From Saccharicrinis sp963667815 (GTDB lineage: Bacteria; Bacteroidota; Bacteroidia; Bacteroidales; Marinilabiliaceae), in assembly GCA_963667815.1 (NCBI GenBank), contig OY764021.1: a stretch of DNA of 64,000 nt; one strand, given 5' to 3'. How positions within the stretch are numbered: the first letter of the stretch is position 1; each line of letters opens with the position of its first letter. Positions 25,345 to 35,348 of the stretch are shown here, one piece after another. A model generated the notes under the pieces. The model saw only the letters and a list, made by a program, of their open reading frames with translations, made no database searches and had not been told where the DNA came from. The translations under genes were made by a program, and so were the position numbers.

Positions 25345-27291
25345 TTATATTTTGGTAACTACGATACTTTGATTAAGTTGTTCTGTAACTAATTTGTAAA
25401 AGGATTTAAGTTCGTTGTATGCTGAAGAAGGATATATAGGCTTTTTAATATGATAATTAGTAGAAATAATAAAGGAGTTATTTTCTTGCTGAATTATTTT
25501 ATAACTAAAGGCAATATTTTTAGTATTTCTCATTACATCAGCTGGTAGTTTTTCTATTTTATAATCCTTTGGTAATTGAATATTTACCTGAAAATTTTTC
25601 ACAAAGGGATAAACAAAATCTATACTGTAATCTCTTTCTTTTTGTTTAAAGGGATTATCCTGTATAGGAAGTTTCATGAAAGGTGTAATTATTATCTGGT
25701 TATCTATTTGATCAACACTGCTGGTAAAATCAAAACTATAATTAAACTGATCTTCTTTTTCCTGTGCATTGACGTCAATATCATCTTTAACTTTTAAGCC
25801 TTCAGAATTAATGTTATCCACAAATTTTTCGTTATCAGAGGTGTATCTTTTTCTTTCAGAGATTGCAATATGTCCGGTTGTTTTAACTCTGGCCTGTCCT
25901 TCAAGCTGGTTTGTCTCCGGATTATAACTATATGATAATGATGTCTTATTATGAGAAGGCAAACTGTTATATATATTGGTCCATTTTTCTTCATCTTCAT
26001 CAACAATAAATCCTTTTCCATTGCAACAATTGGCCGGAATAAGGTTGGTTGGACAATATGGATCTGTTGCATCCAGAATTAGTTTTTTGTTATCTACACT
26101 TGCTATGATCAATACATCATTAAAGAAATCAGCAAATGGAAAATCCTGGTACACCTTACCGTGATCACGCGTACTTATTATCACTGGCTTGCAATCAATG
26201 TTAAGGCTTTGTAAAATGCCTAAAGCCATCAGGTTAATATTTGCACTGTTGCCAGTTTTTAGTTTCATAAAGTTCTTTATACTTTCAGATGCGGAATAAC
26301 TGTTTCTGCCATTATGTTTGTAATTGTTTTTCATATATTTTAAAACAGCTTCAATTTTTTCCATATCGTTTTTACTCTGAAGGTGAGCAAATTCTTTACT
26401 TCCAATTTTAGCTGATTTTTTAATATATGTACCAAAGTCAACATAGTCCATTAAATCTTTTGCTAATGCTGGCCAGGTTGTTAATACTTTTTTAGAGTAC
26501 CCTGATGGATAGTTAATTTCAGATAACTGGAAATCAATTTTTTTGATATAATCTTCTTTGGAGCTAATAAAACTTTCATCCTTAAAAGATGGAATATTTT
26601 TCATTCCAAAAGTGTAATTCATATCTTTAAAAGTAAGGTTCATAAACTGTCTGTCTAAACCTTTACTTTCTCCACTTTCAAAAATATCAAAAGAACTAAA
26701 GCCTTGAGCACGATAAGTATAGGTATAAAATGGAATCATATTGGTTTGATATTCACTGTAAATTGTAGGGATATCATCCTGAAAATCCCAATCCGGAAGG
26801 TTGAAGATAAATGGAGAAATAACTGTATATTCATAATCTACAACACATCCCTCCTTTAAGTTTGGCATCGCAAATTTTTTCTGATACCAGTGTTTATTGA
26901 TGGGTTCTTCAAATATTTGATTATGATCGAGCTCTGTTTTTTCAATTGTTTTTCCATCATAATAATATGTGGTGGCTTTTATATCTCGAACTACTTCACT
27001 ACTTGTGTCACCAATGTAAAGAGGGATTTCTATTTCACCCTGATCAAAGGCTGCTTCTTTAAAAATTTTCACTCTTTTATGTCTTGTATATTTTATATCA
27101 AAACCGCCTTCATTTCTGACGAAAAACACATTTCCTTTATCGAATAGTACAACAGCCGAAGCATCAGGTTCAAAGTCACATTTTTCAATATACATATCAC
27201 CTTCAGCTTTATTAGGGGCCTTTTGAGAATTGGATATAATAGGAAATAATAGGAGAAATAAGCTTAATAAGTATCCGTCTTTAATCATCAT
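25345..27291 (-). CDS. DUF3857 protein with degenerate transglutaminase domain
   Basis: 648-residue exported protein (hydrophobic signal YLLSLFLLLFPIISNSQ). N-terminal DUF3857 beta domain (about 50-250) and a transglutaminase-like domain (about 290-420). The site of the catalytic Cys reads GNSANIN (Ser349), and the His position is also not conserved (FFNDVLIIASV), while LDATDPYCP keeps the Asp. Predicted to be inactive as a thiol enzyme, possibly a binding protein. Last gene of a four-gene operon, next to a paralogue with an intact triad, 33 bp apart. Function is unknown. Confidence 0.8.
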   Translation of the reverse strand: MMIKDGYLLSLFLLLFPIISNSQKAPNKAEGDMYIEKCDFEPDASAVVLFDKGNVFFVRNEGGFDIKYTRHKRVKIFKEAAFDQGEIEIPLYIGDTSSEVVRDIKATTYYYDGKTIEKTELDHNQIFEEPINKHWYQKKFAMPNLKEGCVVDYEYTVISPFIFNLPDWDFQDDIPTIYSEYQTNMIPFYTYTYRAQGFSSFDIFESGESKGLDRQFMNLTFKDMNYTFGMKNIPSFKDESFISSKEDYIKKIDFQLSEINYPSGYSKKVLTTWPALAKDLMDYVDFGTYIKKSAKIGSKEFAHLQSKNDMEKIEAVLKYMKNNYKHNGRNSYSASESIKNFMKLKTGNSANINLMALGILQSLNIDCKPVIISTRDHGKVYQDFPFADFFNDVLIIASVDNKKLILDATDPYCPTNLIPANCCNGKGFIVDEDEEKWTNIYNSLPSHNKTSLSYSYNPETNQLEGQARVKTTGHIAISERKRYTSDNEKFVDNINSEGLKVKDDIDVNAQEKEDQFNYSFDFTSSVDQIDNQIIITPFMKLPIQDNPFKQKERDYSIDFVYPFVKNFQVNIQLPKDYKIEKLPADVMRNTKNIAFSYKIIQQENNSFIISTNYHIKKPIYPSSAYNELKSFYKLVTEQLNQSIVVTKI

Positions 27292-27324
27292 TTTAGATTG
27301 TATTTTTAGAGTTGTTTTTGATTT

Positions 27325-29163
27325 TTAATTAACAATAACCTTTTGGTTGTCAGTGTTTATAGATTTATTGTAGAATTCATAGAAATCCTTATAACTTGCT
27401 TTAGAATAGTATCCTTGATTGATTTGAATCATTCTGGAAATAAATAATTTATTCTCTTTTATATGATATGACCGTGAATATTTGCCAAAGGGGGAATCAA
27501 TAGTGATATTTGTTAATCCTTTTACTTCATTTATACTTTCTGGAAATTCGTAAATTAAAGTATCACAATTGTTTATAGGGTAATAGATAAATAGGTCATT
27601 AACCCTGTCTTTGGGTTCTTCTAAATATTTTTTTAAGGATTTAAACGGCTGTAATAAATGCATGTTTCCAATATTTTGGCATATGGATTGAGCGGTTCCG
27701 GTAAGATTAATACTTAACCATGTTGAGTCTCTATTGGGTCGGTTAATCTTAAAATCCAAGATATCGGCTTTCTTTATTAATCCAATATGATCAATATATT
27801 GTTCTTTATCTTTAGTTGAGAGCTGTGTATCAAACGATTTTAATCGATCAAATTCATTTCCCATTACTTTACCCTTGCAGTCAAATGTTACGTTATTATC
27901 CTGGTCAATTTTTATATGGGTGGTATAAGATTCTAAAGCATTATTTATATTGTGTGCTGGAGTTTGGACTAATTTGCTTTGATTTTCCTGGATAGTTAGT
28001 GCTAATCGATTTTGAGTATACGAACCTAAATAATTAAAAGGCGCTGTTTTATCTGTACATTCTAACCATATAGTATCTTTCTGCATGGGTACACAAAGTA
28101 TAATATGATTGGATTGATGAGAAGGATAATCAGGATTAACAGGTGCTGGTTTCAATCCGGAATAGATAGACGTATAATACGAATCTATGCCAATTTCTTT
28201 TAATAAAGCTCTCATGTAATTAGAAAGTGCTTTACAATCTCCAAATCTGTTTGTACAAACATAAGTTGCAGGGTAAGGAACCAGACCTCCTTCTTCCAAT
28301 GATACCAGAATATATCTTGTATTATCCTGCATATAGTGGTATAAAGTTTTTATTTTATCGGATAAATGGCTTATGGTATCTGTTAACTGATGGACTTTTT
28401 TAATTTCAGAGGGCGTTAATTTAGCCAGATTTTTAATGATTTCATATTTCCAATTTCCAAAATCAATCCAAGAACTTGCCTCACCAGGAATATCATAAAA
28501 AAAGGATTTTGGCATCACTTCAACAGTTGGTGCAGTTTTATTAATATGAGGAGCATAGGTTTCGTTTTTAGGCGTGATATAATTATCCAGATTCCATGAG
28601 TATATATCTTTTCCTTCAGCGTTCTCTGTTTTTGCAGAGTCCATTTGTTGCAGAAAAATATTTAAAGGCGTATTTTCCGGAACCTGTAGGGTGAGTTCAG
28701 AATGTTGAGTTTTAATTTTCGGATCAAGAATAGGATTCCAGCTTACAAGAGAAATGTAGTTATTGATATTAATAGAGTAACTGTATTTTATAATATATGG
28801 GAAATGATTATGAATTAAGTCAAAAGTTAACACTCGGGTGTCTGTATGAAACTCACTACTACTCCACGGAGTTCTTGTAACAATCTCTTTTTTCTTCAGA
28901 GACCTAATTTTGTTTCCAAATACATCATAAATATCTGCTTCTAAATCTTTTGGTGCATTTTTATCCTGATAATATATTTCTATTTCAGCATATTTTGTGC
29001 CTGCTCCATTGTTTATTTGTATTTCAAACTCATAAGATTCTTTTATGTTTCTTCCATTATAATCGACTGTTGTATTGAATTTAAGAACTTCTGCATCATT
29101 GTTTTGTGCAATAGATACCAAATGAATAAGCATTAAGAAGATTGGAGTTAGGTATTTAGCCAT
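27325..29163 (-). CDS. DUF3857 / transglutaminase-like protein, triad intact
   Basis: 612-residue exported protein (signal ILMLIHLVSIAQ preceded by MAKYLTPIF). DUF3857-type domain (about 30-220), then a transglutaminase core with Cys310 in NRFGDCKALSNYM, His in SHQSNHIILCVP and Asp/Glu in WLECTDKTAP, so the Cys-His-Asp triad looks complete. Likely a periplasmic cysteine protease or amide transferase; substrate unknown. It lies 3 bp from DUF3999 upstream and 33 bp from its inactive-looking paralogue downstream. Confidence 0.82.
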   Translation of the reverse strand: MAKYLTPIFLMLIHLVSIAQNNDAEVLKFNTTVDYNGRNIKESYEFEIQINNGAGTKYAEIEIYYQDKNAPKDLEADIYDVFGNKIRSLKKKEIVTRTPWSSSEFHTDTRVLTFDLIHNHFPYIIKYSYSININNYISLVSWNPILDPKIKTQHSELTLQVPENTPLNIFLQQMDSAKTENAEGKDIYSWNLDNYITPKNETYAPHINKTAPTVEVMPKSFFYDIPGEASSWIDFGNWKYEIIKNLAKLTPSEIKKVHQLTDTISHLSDKIKTLYHYMQDNTRYILVSLEEGGLVPYPATYVCTNRFGDCKALSNYMRALLKEIGIDSYYTSIYSGLKPAPVNPDYPSHQSNHIILCVPMQKDTIWLECTDKTAPFNYLGSYTQNRLALTIQENQSKLVQTPAHNINNALESYTTHIKIDQDNNVTFDCKGKVMGNEFDRLKSFDTQLSTKDKEQYIDHIGLIKKADILDFKINRPNRDSTWLSINLTGTAQSICQNIGNMHLLQPFKSLKKYLEEPKDRVNDLFIYYPINNCDTLIYEFPESINEVKGLTNITIDSPFGKYSRSYHIKENKLFISRMIQINQGYYSKASYKDFYEFYNKSINTDNQKVIVN

Positions 29164-29166
29164 TTA

Positions 29167-30402
29167 TTATTTTGTTTTATTAATTAACTGTTTTGATGAC
29201 CAACCAAGCAAAAGTATAATAACAAGCATTATCGCCCAAAGCCAGTATTTATTAAATAACGGTTTAGTAATGGGGGTATTGTAGTGGCTTATAACTTCTT
29301 CTTTTCCTGGTGTAATAGGTGTAATGTTTTTAGGAATTTGATTTTTAAAATTTATAATGTCATAATCAGGTTTGCTTTCCCATTTTTTTCCATAGCACAA
29401 ATAATATTTTGCATCTCGTGTAAAACGGGCCACTAACAAATGTTGATAACAAATGAGTTTTATATTCTTAATATTTAATGGTTGGTTATAACCATTTTTT
29501 ATGGTAATAATAAGATTGTTGAGGTTTGTGCTTTTATAAGAAAAGTTTGGCTGCTCAATGGAGTTAAGCGTTTTATTTGCAAGTAATTCAGATTGGTATA
29601 TCCAACCTGTTTCTGTTTTAATACTGTCTTTAATGTATTTAATCTTAATATCTCTATAATATTCAAAGTTGTTGGCAATATTTACTTCAATCTCTGAAGT
29701 TCTTATAAAGTCTGGTAACTTGATGGTGATTTCAGTCTCCGCTTCTTTTTCATGAATCACCATATCTTTATGATCAATTGATACAGTATCAGCAATTCCT
29801 CTTGAGGTATTAATACGAGTTAGTTTGGCATCTTTTAATATGGGATTTTCTTTTGATGGAATCTCGATCCTAAAATATTTATATTCAGAAGGCGAGAAAA
29901 GAATTTTAGTATACTTGTAATCAATATCGTCATTACTAATAGATAATATTCTGTAATCATTAATTATGGTATACCAGTTATTCTGATCGTTACTACCCTG
30001 CAACTTAATATGCCAGTCAAAATTAGCATTTCCAAAATCTAACTGAATGGTATTAATCGTATGCAGATCATCTGCCTTAAAAGTGATATAATGCAAATCA
30101 TCCTTTTGAGTAGTGTTAATTACTTTAAAAGGAAAATCAGAATAAACAGTTTTTGATTTATTAGATTTAAGAATATATGGTGCTTCAATGGTATCATTTG
30201 ATGTTGTGATGCCATAAATTCTGATATCATACAGACTTTGTAAAGTTTTGCCATATATGTTTGGGGGTAATATTATGGCGTGCCATTTGTCTGTAATTTC
30301 TAAATCTCTTTTGTATTTATTGTCATCCATTTTAGCCCAAGAATGTAGGGGGGGAAACAGAATTACAAACAAAAGCATCGTTGATTTGGCCAGATTACTC
30401 AT
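29167..30402 (-). CDS. DUF3999-like exported membrane protein
   Basis: 411 residues: signal peptide (STMLLFVILFPPLHSWA), a long periplasmic beta-rich region containing a discoidin-like segment (IQLDFGNANFDWHIKLQGS), and one C-terminal TM helix (LWAIMLVIILLLGWS). The pattern and its pairing with DUF2339 match the DUF3999 family, whose function is unknown. Its first 8 bp overlap the DUF2339 gene, indicating translational coupling. Confidence 0.7.
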   Translation of the reverse strand: MSNLAKSTMLLFVILFPPLHSWAKMDDNKYKRDLEITDKWHAIILPPNIYGKTLQSLYDIRIYGITTSNDTIEAPYILKSNKSKTVYSDFPFKVINTTQKDDLHYITFKADDLHTINTIQLDFGNANFDWHIKLQGSNDQNNWYTIINDYRILSISNDDIDYKYTKILFSPSEYKYFRIEIPSKENPILKDAKLTRINTSRGIADTVSIDHKDMVIHEKEAETEITIKLPDFIRTSEIEVNIANNFEYYRDIKIKYIKDSIKTETGWIYQSELLANKTLNSIEQPNFSYKSTNLNNLIITIKNGYNQPLNIKNIKLICYQHLLVARFTRDAKYYLCYGKKWESKPDYDIINFKNQIPKNITPITPGKEEVISHYNTPITKPLFNKYWLWAIMLVIILLLGWSSKQLINKTK

Positions 30403-32758
30403 TAATGATGTTTTTATATTTATTGTATAAAAAGGAAATGATTAATAAGAAAATTCCAAGTGACACAAAAACAATTGTTTTTTGAAGTGTATCAAGGTTT
30501 GATAAATCATAATAAAACAGTTTGATTAAAGTAACGGCAAATATTGCCATTGAAGCAATTCTTATGTATTGTTTTTTCTGAATAATACCTATAACAATCA
30601 TAATTAATGAATATGCTCCCCACAATATGCTTAATCCTGTTTTATATGCAACTTCAGCGTTATTGATGGATAACCAGGTTATTAATTCATTACTTAAAAT
30701 GGTTAAAACAATACCATGAATAAATAACTCAAAGTAGCTGTAAATATGTTGTTTAAATGGGAACTTTTGCTGAAGTTTTAAGCTTGATATTACCAACAAT
30801 GCCAAAAGTATAATACTAACATAGCGTATGCCAACGCAGAAGAAACCTCTTTTATAAAACTGAGCTAAAGTTTGTTCTACGTAGCTATCTCTTAATTCTC
30901 CCAATATAATAATTCCACCAATTAAAAATGAAATAACTACAATGCCATTTATAGCTAATACGGCATGAGCCAGTTGTTTGCTCTTTATTCTGATTACGTT
31001 TAAAACAGATAAGGCAGAAAGAAATATAAAAGTGTAATTAAAAATCCAGATTGTTTTAAATTTTGACAGGTTGTAATCTTTATGAAAACTTGCGTATGTT
31101 TCACCTTCAGGAGTAAAAGAAATTTTACTGTCAACAAGGGCTTGATTCCAATATTGAGCAATTTCCATTCTAAAACTGTAATAAATAGAAAATATAAGTA
31201 TTGAAGGAATTACATAGCTGGCGATACGTGAAATTTTAGGATATGAATTAATGATTTCAGCGTGTTTATGATTGATATATTGCATAAAAGAAAAGGCTCC
31301 AACAAATAAAAGTGAACTTAAAAAGTGAACATTTAAAATCAGAGTCATTCTATGATCTGTTTTGTAAAAAGAAGGAGAGTAATTAACCATCCAATCTTGT
31401 GCTAAGCTAAAAAAAGCAAGTATTATAACCGGATACGATAATATTTCATAAAAACCGATACGTTTTGATCTGCCAATGTAGAATAAAATAGCAGCCTGTC
31501 CTGCCCATAATAATGTAACCCAGCTGCCTTCTAACTGAACAGGTATAGCGGTTGTAATAAATACCAAAACCAAACCAATAATAACATAGAATAAATTTTT
31601 ATCAGCCAATTTGTGTTTAAATACAGTATAGGCAACAACAAAATGAATAATAGCATTACTTAAGGTAAATAGCCCTAATAGTTGATTGTACTTTGCGATA
31701 TCTAAAATGACATAACCTATGCCATAATAAACAAAAGAATTAGTAAGAAGAAGGGCTATGTCAACTTTGTTAAACATTTCATTTTTAACTAGCTTATAAC
31801 TTAAAAAGGTAATATAAAAGGTAATGTAAAATACAGATGCAAATCCCAGAGCAATGTTAAAGTTATTGTCAAACTTTAAGTTAAGTATGTATTCAGGAAT
31901 AAACCAAGCAAAGAAGATGAACCAGGTTAATAAAAATGAAACATAAAAGAGTTGTTTCCAATACTTTTTAAAGGATAGAAAGAGTATGCCTGCATTAATA
32001 ATTGTAATGTATGAAAATAAAATTTCTACTCTGCCACTATCGTTACTAAGTAAAAAAGGAATGGCATAAGCACCAACTAATCCAATATGAGCAATTAATT
32101 GAAGGTTGTAGGAGAGTGCTGCCAATACCGTGAATATGGTAAAAATTACCATTAGTATAAAAGCCATCGATTGTGGTATCAGGTTAAAATAGTTATAGGC
32201 AGAAAATGTAATAAAATATTTTGCAGCCATGGCTCCACTTACCAATACGGCGCTGTAATTTTCGTATTTGGAGCGTAATCGAATACCTAAAATCAAAAGC
32301 AAGATACTGAATAAATAACCTAAAATAATGCGGGTTAAAGGACTTATTAATTCATGTTCAATGGAGTATTTGGTTCCAATGGCCAAACCAATAATGGTAA
32401 TAGCAATACCTATCTTGTTCATCAGGTTTTCACCAATAAACTTTTCAAGGTTTTTCTTTCTGTTAATGTTTTTAACGTCAGAATGTTGATCTTTCTTTTC
32501 CTGATGATGAAAGTCTTTTGTTACTTCTTGTTTGTCAACTACTGTATTTTGCGTTGATGTATAACTTTCGTTTATATTGTATGTTGAAACAGGATGCTCT
32601 TTTTCATGAGAAGAAGTAGATGTATGTGAAACACTTTTCTTGAGTTTGTTTATCTCTAGTTTTAACATGTAGATTTCACCATTGAAATCATTTTGTTTTT
32701 TTATAAGCGCTTCAAGTTGTTTTTCGAGTTGTTTAATATGGTCATTATCCAATTCCAT
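30395..32758 (-). CDS. DUF2339 polytopic membrane protein
   Basis: 787 residues: N-terminal coiled coil (about 1-35, DHIKQLEKQLEALIKKQND), a polar linker, the DUF2339 start motif ENLMNKIGIAITIIGLAIG, then more than twenty hydrophobic helices to the C-terminus. Inner-membrane protein of unknown function, commonly encoded with DUF3999. First gene of the operon DUF2339-DUF3999-DUF3857-DUF3857. Long helical stretches with few charged residues could suggest a transporter, flippase or scaffold; nothing decides between them. Confidence 0.85.
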   Translation of the reverse strand: MELDNDHIKQLEKQLEALIKKQNDFNGEIYMLKLEINKLKKSVSHTSTSSHEKEHPVSTYNINESYTSTQNTVVDKQEVTKDFHHQEKKDQHSDVKNINRKKNLEKFIGENLMNKIGIAITIIGLAIGTKYSIEHELISPLTRIILGYLFSILLLILGIRLRSKYENYSAVLVSGAMAAKYFITFSAYNYFNLIPQSMAFILMVIFTIFTVLAALSYNLQLIAHIGLVGAYAIPFLLSNDSGRVEILFSYITIINAGILFLSFKKYWKQLFYVSFLLTWFIFFAWFIPEYILNLKFDNNFNIALGFASVFYITFYITFLSYKLVKNEMFNKVDIALLLTNSFVYYGIGYVILDIAKYNQLLGLFTLSNAIIHFVVAYTVFKHKLADKNLFYVIIGLVLVFITTAIPVQLEGSWVTLLWAGQAAILFYIGRSKRIGFYEILSYPVIILAFFSLAQDWMVNYSPSFYKTDHRMTLILNVHFLSSLLFVGAFSFMQYINHKHAEIINSYPKISRIASYVIPSILIFSIYYSFRMEIAQYWNQALVDSKISFTPEGETYASFHKDYNLSKFKTIWIFNYTFIFLSALSVLNVIRIKSKQLAHAVLAINGIVVISFLIGGIIILGELRDSYVEQTLAQFYKRGFFCVGIRYVSIILLALLVISSLKLQQKFPFKQHIYSYFELFIHGIVLTILSNELITWLSINNAEVAYKTGLSILWGAYSLIMIVIGIIQKKQYIRIASMAIFAVTLIKLFYYDLSNLDTLQKTIVFVSLGIFLLIISFLYNKYKNIINE

Positions 32759-32871
32759 AAGTAAATTGTCTCAGGGTTTGTAATTATGGGCTAGAGCAAT
32801 TTACGAAAAAAATCGAAAGTTTGACTGGATTATTCTATGGTAATTCCTTTCTTTTTGATAAACGTAATTGG

Positions 32872-33525
32872 TTATTCATGATCATCCATATCAAGAAGTA
32901 CTTTACCACTATCTTTTAGTAATCCGATTGACCATTTAATGATGACGATAGAACTGATTACGGCTACTATAGGATCGATAAAAGCAATATCCCATACCAT
33001 TGCCACAATAAGTCCAACAATAGCAGATAAACTAGTTAAAGCATCAGCAATTACGTGCAAATAAGCGGCACGGATGTTATGATCAGAATGTTCGTGATCG
33101 TGGTGTAGCAAAAAAGCACTGGCAATGTTAATAATCAATCCTATAACCGCAACAAGAATAGCGTCTTTGTAAATAATTACCTCAGGATTAATAAAACGCT
33201 GAAAGGCTTCGATCAAAATAAAAAAAGCAAATATCAGCAGTATTAAGCCACTGCTATATCCCGATAATGAAAGTATTTTATTAGAATCGCCATTGTATTT
33301 TTTACTTGTAGACACTTTTCGTACAATAACGTATGCTAACCAACTTAATCCAATTGCCAGAACATGCGACCCCATATGAATTCCATCAGCAAGCAAAGCC
33401 ATTGATTTGGTAGTTATACCAAAAGTAATTTCAACAGCCATAGTTACAGCAGTTAATAAAACAACCCATAGGGTTTTTGCTTCGTATTTTTTATTTTGAT
33501 GCGTATGGTGATGGTGTTCTGACAT
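32872..33525 (-). CDS. CDF cation efflux transporter, DmeF-like, lacking C-terminal domain
   Basis: 217-residue inner-membrane transporter of the cation diffusion facilitator family (divalent metal/H+ antiport). His-rich N-terminus (SEHHHHTHQNKK), six predicted TM helices, transport-site residues in LLADGIHMGSHV (TM2) and AYLHVIADALTS (TM5), and a His-rich loop (HHDHEHSDHN). The protein stops at GKVLLDMDDHE, immediately after TM6, where family members normally continue for 70-100 residues into the cytosolic dimerisation domain. No such domain is encoded downstream. It is either a natural short form or a truncation. Confidence 0.88.
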   Translation of the reverse strand: MSEHHHHTHQNKKYEAKTLWVVLLTAVTMAVEITFGITTKSMALLADGIHMGSHVLAIGLSWLAYVIVRKVSTSKKYNGDSNKILSLSGYSSGLILLIFAFFILIEAFQRFINPEVIIYKDAILVAVIGLIINIASAFLLHHDHEHSDHNIRAAYLHVIADALTSLSAIVGLIVAMVWDIAFIDPIVAVISSIVIIKWSIGLLKDSGKVLLDMDDHE

Positions 33526-33920
33526 ATTTTTTCGGCTTGAGAGTTCCTCTAAATAAACTAATAAAACTTGAATTTGTTTGTTTTTTAGTTCTTAAGAAAT
33601 GTTATAAATCCTATCTTTTATACGTATTTGTGTTGCATTGTACCTGCATTAGTAATAATCCTGAATAAATGACAGTATTGTTGTTTTCAAGTATTAACTG
33701 TTCTATCAACTAAAATATGCAGAATTATGCATATAAAAAGTTACTGTGATTTTACTGTAATTTTTATTGCTTGTAAGTGCTTGATTATAAAATGTAAATA
33801 GTTTGGGCTGAAATCGTTTTAGTGTGTAAAAGGTTAAAGAAAAGGCCGATATTCCAGAAAATCGTAAAAAACGGCAATAATATTCCAGGTTTTGGTGTTT
33901 TTGAGATCTTTTTTGACTTT
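33526..33920. other. intergenic region, nothing recognised
   Basis: AT-rich DNA upstream of the CDF gene. No ORF with family resemblance and no RNA gene seen. A GTG-started 76-codon frame (33822-34052) runs into the minisatellite and was rejected. Confidence 0.5.
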
Positions 33921-34039
33921 TCTTTGGTAGGTCTTCGGTTTTCTTTGGTATCTCTTTGGTTTTCTATGGTATTTCTTTGGGTTGTGGTTGGTATGTCTAT
34001 GGGTTGTCTATGGGTTGTCTTTGGTATTTCTTTGGTTGT
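33921..34039 (+). repeat. 11-bp degenerate minisatellite (11 units)
   Basis: Eleven consecutive units of 10-11 bp with consensus TCTTTGGTnTT (for example tctttggtagg, tctatgggttg twice, tctttggtatt). The unit is strongly strand-biased (T/G on plus). No gene is associated. Confidence 0.8.
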
Positions 34040-34072
34040 TCGTTTGTTCTAAGGAGCCAAAGAAATACCATA
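33965..34072. repeat. inverted repeat closing the minisatellite
   Basis: tatggtatttctttgg (33965-33980) is exactly inverted at 34057-34072 (ccaaagaaataccata). A second near-copy at 34020-34035 is also complementary, so single strands could fold into alternative hairpins. 34073-34314 holds nothing recognised. Confidence 0.75.
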
Positions 34073-34314
34073 AAAGAACCATTGTAAATACAACGTCATA
34101 TCCTGGTCATACCATAGGGGAGTCAATTAAAAAGCGATAAATGCTGTTGTTCAATTAAATTCTTACTATGCATTAAAAAACTATCACACACTGAAAATAC
34201 CTCAAAGTAATAAGTGAAGCAGAAGTTTTTTCTCAAGGATTTATGCTTGAGTTGTAGGTAGGCAAGGTTTATAGTAAACTAAGATGTTAAGGGCTTCATT
34301 GGTATCTGTTTCTC

Positions 34315-34350
34315 AAAAAAAAGTACCAGAAATAAACTCCTGATACTTTC
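34315..34350 (-). terminator. terminator of LURP-one-related gene
   Basis: Minus-strand stem aaagtatcag / ctggtacttt (one G-U pair) followed by a run of eight or more T; 25 bp past the stop. Confidence 0.75.
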
Positions 34351-34374
34351 TATATTACTATAATAATGTTAGGA

Positions 34375-34962
34375 CTACTCTTTTAGTACCATATCAATAC
34401 ACATTACGGCAGCCATAATCATAATTCGAATCGGACTGTTTTCCGGTACTCTTTGGTCGATTTCTAACATATAATTATCGGCAGTAGTAAACAGTTCCTT
34501 TCCAATACCGGCCCATTTTTTACTAACGTGAGCAAATTCAACATCATCTTTAGTAAATCTGAAATCCCAACTCGTCCATTTACCTTTTAATGTGCAAAGC
34601 ATATTGTCATTAGCATCAAATAAATTGAATTTACCTCCAATGGAAAAGAATTTTTGCTTAAAAGTTCCAACTAATTGATCATTTTCATCAAATACCTCAA
34701 CTTTTGATACAAAAAAGGCAACCCCTCTTTTTACCGTTAAAACTCTTTCTCCAGTTGCTGTTTTTATTTCAATATTGAAAGGAGTCATCCTTTTATAATC
34801 TGTAAAGCGCAACATTTTAGTAAAGAAACCCAGGTTCTCTTCACGACAATTCATCATCAATTCCTGCGAATTAGGATCATATATGTCGTAGTTGTTGGCT
34901 GCTTTAAACATACCAACATGTTCTTTTACAAAAAATAAGTTTTTGTTTAAAATTGAGTTCAT
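34375..34962 (-). CDS. LURP-one-related / phospholipid scramblase-like protein
   Basis: 195-residue cytosolic-looking protein with the alternating strand pattern of the LURP-one-related (tubby-like/scramblase) fold: IYDPNSQELMMNCRE, VLTVKRGVAFFVSKVEVFD, VGTFKQKFFSIGGKFNLFD, LCTLKGKWTSWDFRF. A short hydrophobic C-terminal helix (IRIMIMAAVMCIDMVL) closes it, as in the family. Biochemical role in bacteria is unknown; membrane lipid association is plausible from the fold. Single-gene unit with its own terminator. Confidence 0.7.
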   Translation of the reverse strand: MNSILNKNLFFVKEHVGMFKAANNYDIYDPNSQELMMNCREENLGFFTKMLRFTDYKRMTPFNIEIKTATGERVLTVKRGVAFFVSKVEVFDENDQLVGTFKQKFFSIGGKFNLFDANDNMLCTLKGKWTSWDFRFTKDDVEFAHVSKKWAGIGKELFTTADNYMLEIDQRVPENSPIRIMIMAAVMCIDMVLKE

Positions 34963-35276
34963 GTTAAACCAAGTGTTAAATATTTAATAATAAAAACGGG
35001 GGCGTTTCTGGCGCCAAAATAATGAAAGTTTTTTTATATCAGTCATTTTTGATTACAACATTCTTAGTGATTGATTTGATAAAGTTATAAGATGCACCTC
35101 TTAATAAATTGGTGTGGTTATGTTATTTAATTTGAAATCATATTAAAAAATACGATTTAGGATTAGATTTAGATATAAGATTTTATGCAACTGAGTTTAA
35201 TTGAATATAGTGGATGAATTTGGTAAGATAAATACTGAATAGTGAATTTTAAAACGTTGATGGTCAATATTCTATA
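34963..35276. other. divergent intergenic region
   Basis: Separates two divergent genes. A short GC-rich island (gggggcgtttctggcgcc, around 34999-35016) stands out from the AT-rich background just upstream of the LURP gene. Nothing else recognised. Confidence 0.4.
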
Positions 35277-35307
35277 TTGATTTTTGGTGTATTATTTTGT
35301 ACTTTTC
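35277..35307 (+). promoter_or_regulatory. candidate promoter of T9SS protein gene
   Basis: TTG at 35277-35279, 20-bp spacer, tacttttc at 35300-35307 (last base mismatched to TAnnTTTG), 41 bp before the ATG. Confidence 0.35.
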
Positions 35308-35348
35308 ATTAGATAGAATTAGGCAATCTCTTACTTAAATATATCGTT

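Noticed and set aside
33822..34052. 76-codon GTG-started frame
   Set aside because: Most of it is translation of the 11-bp minisatellite (Leu/Val/Trp/Phe-rich), with no family resemblance.
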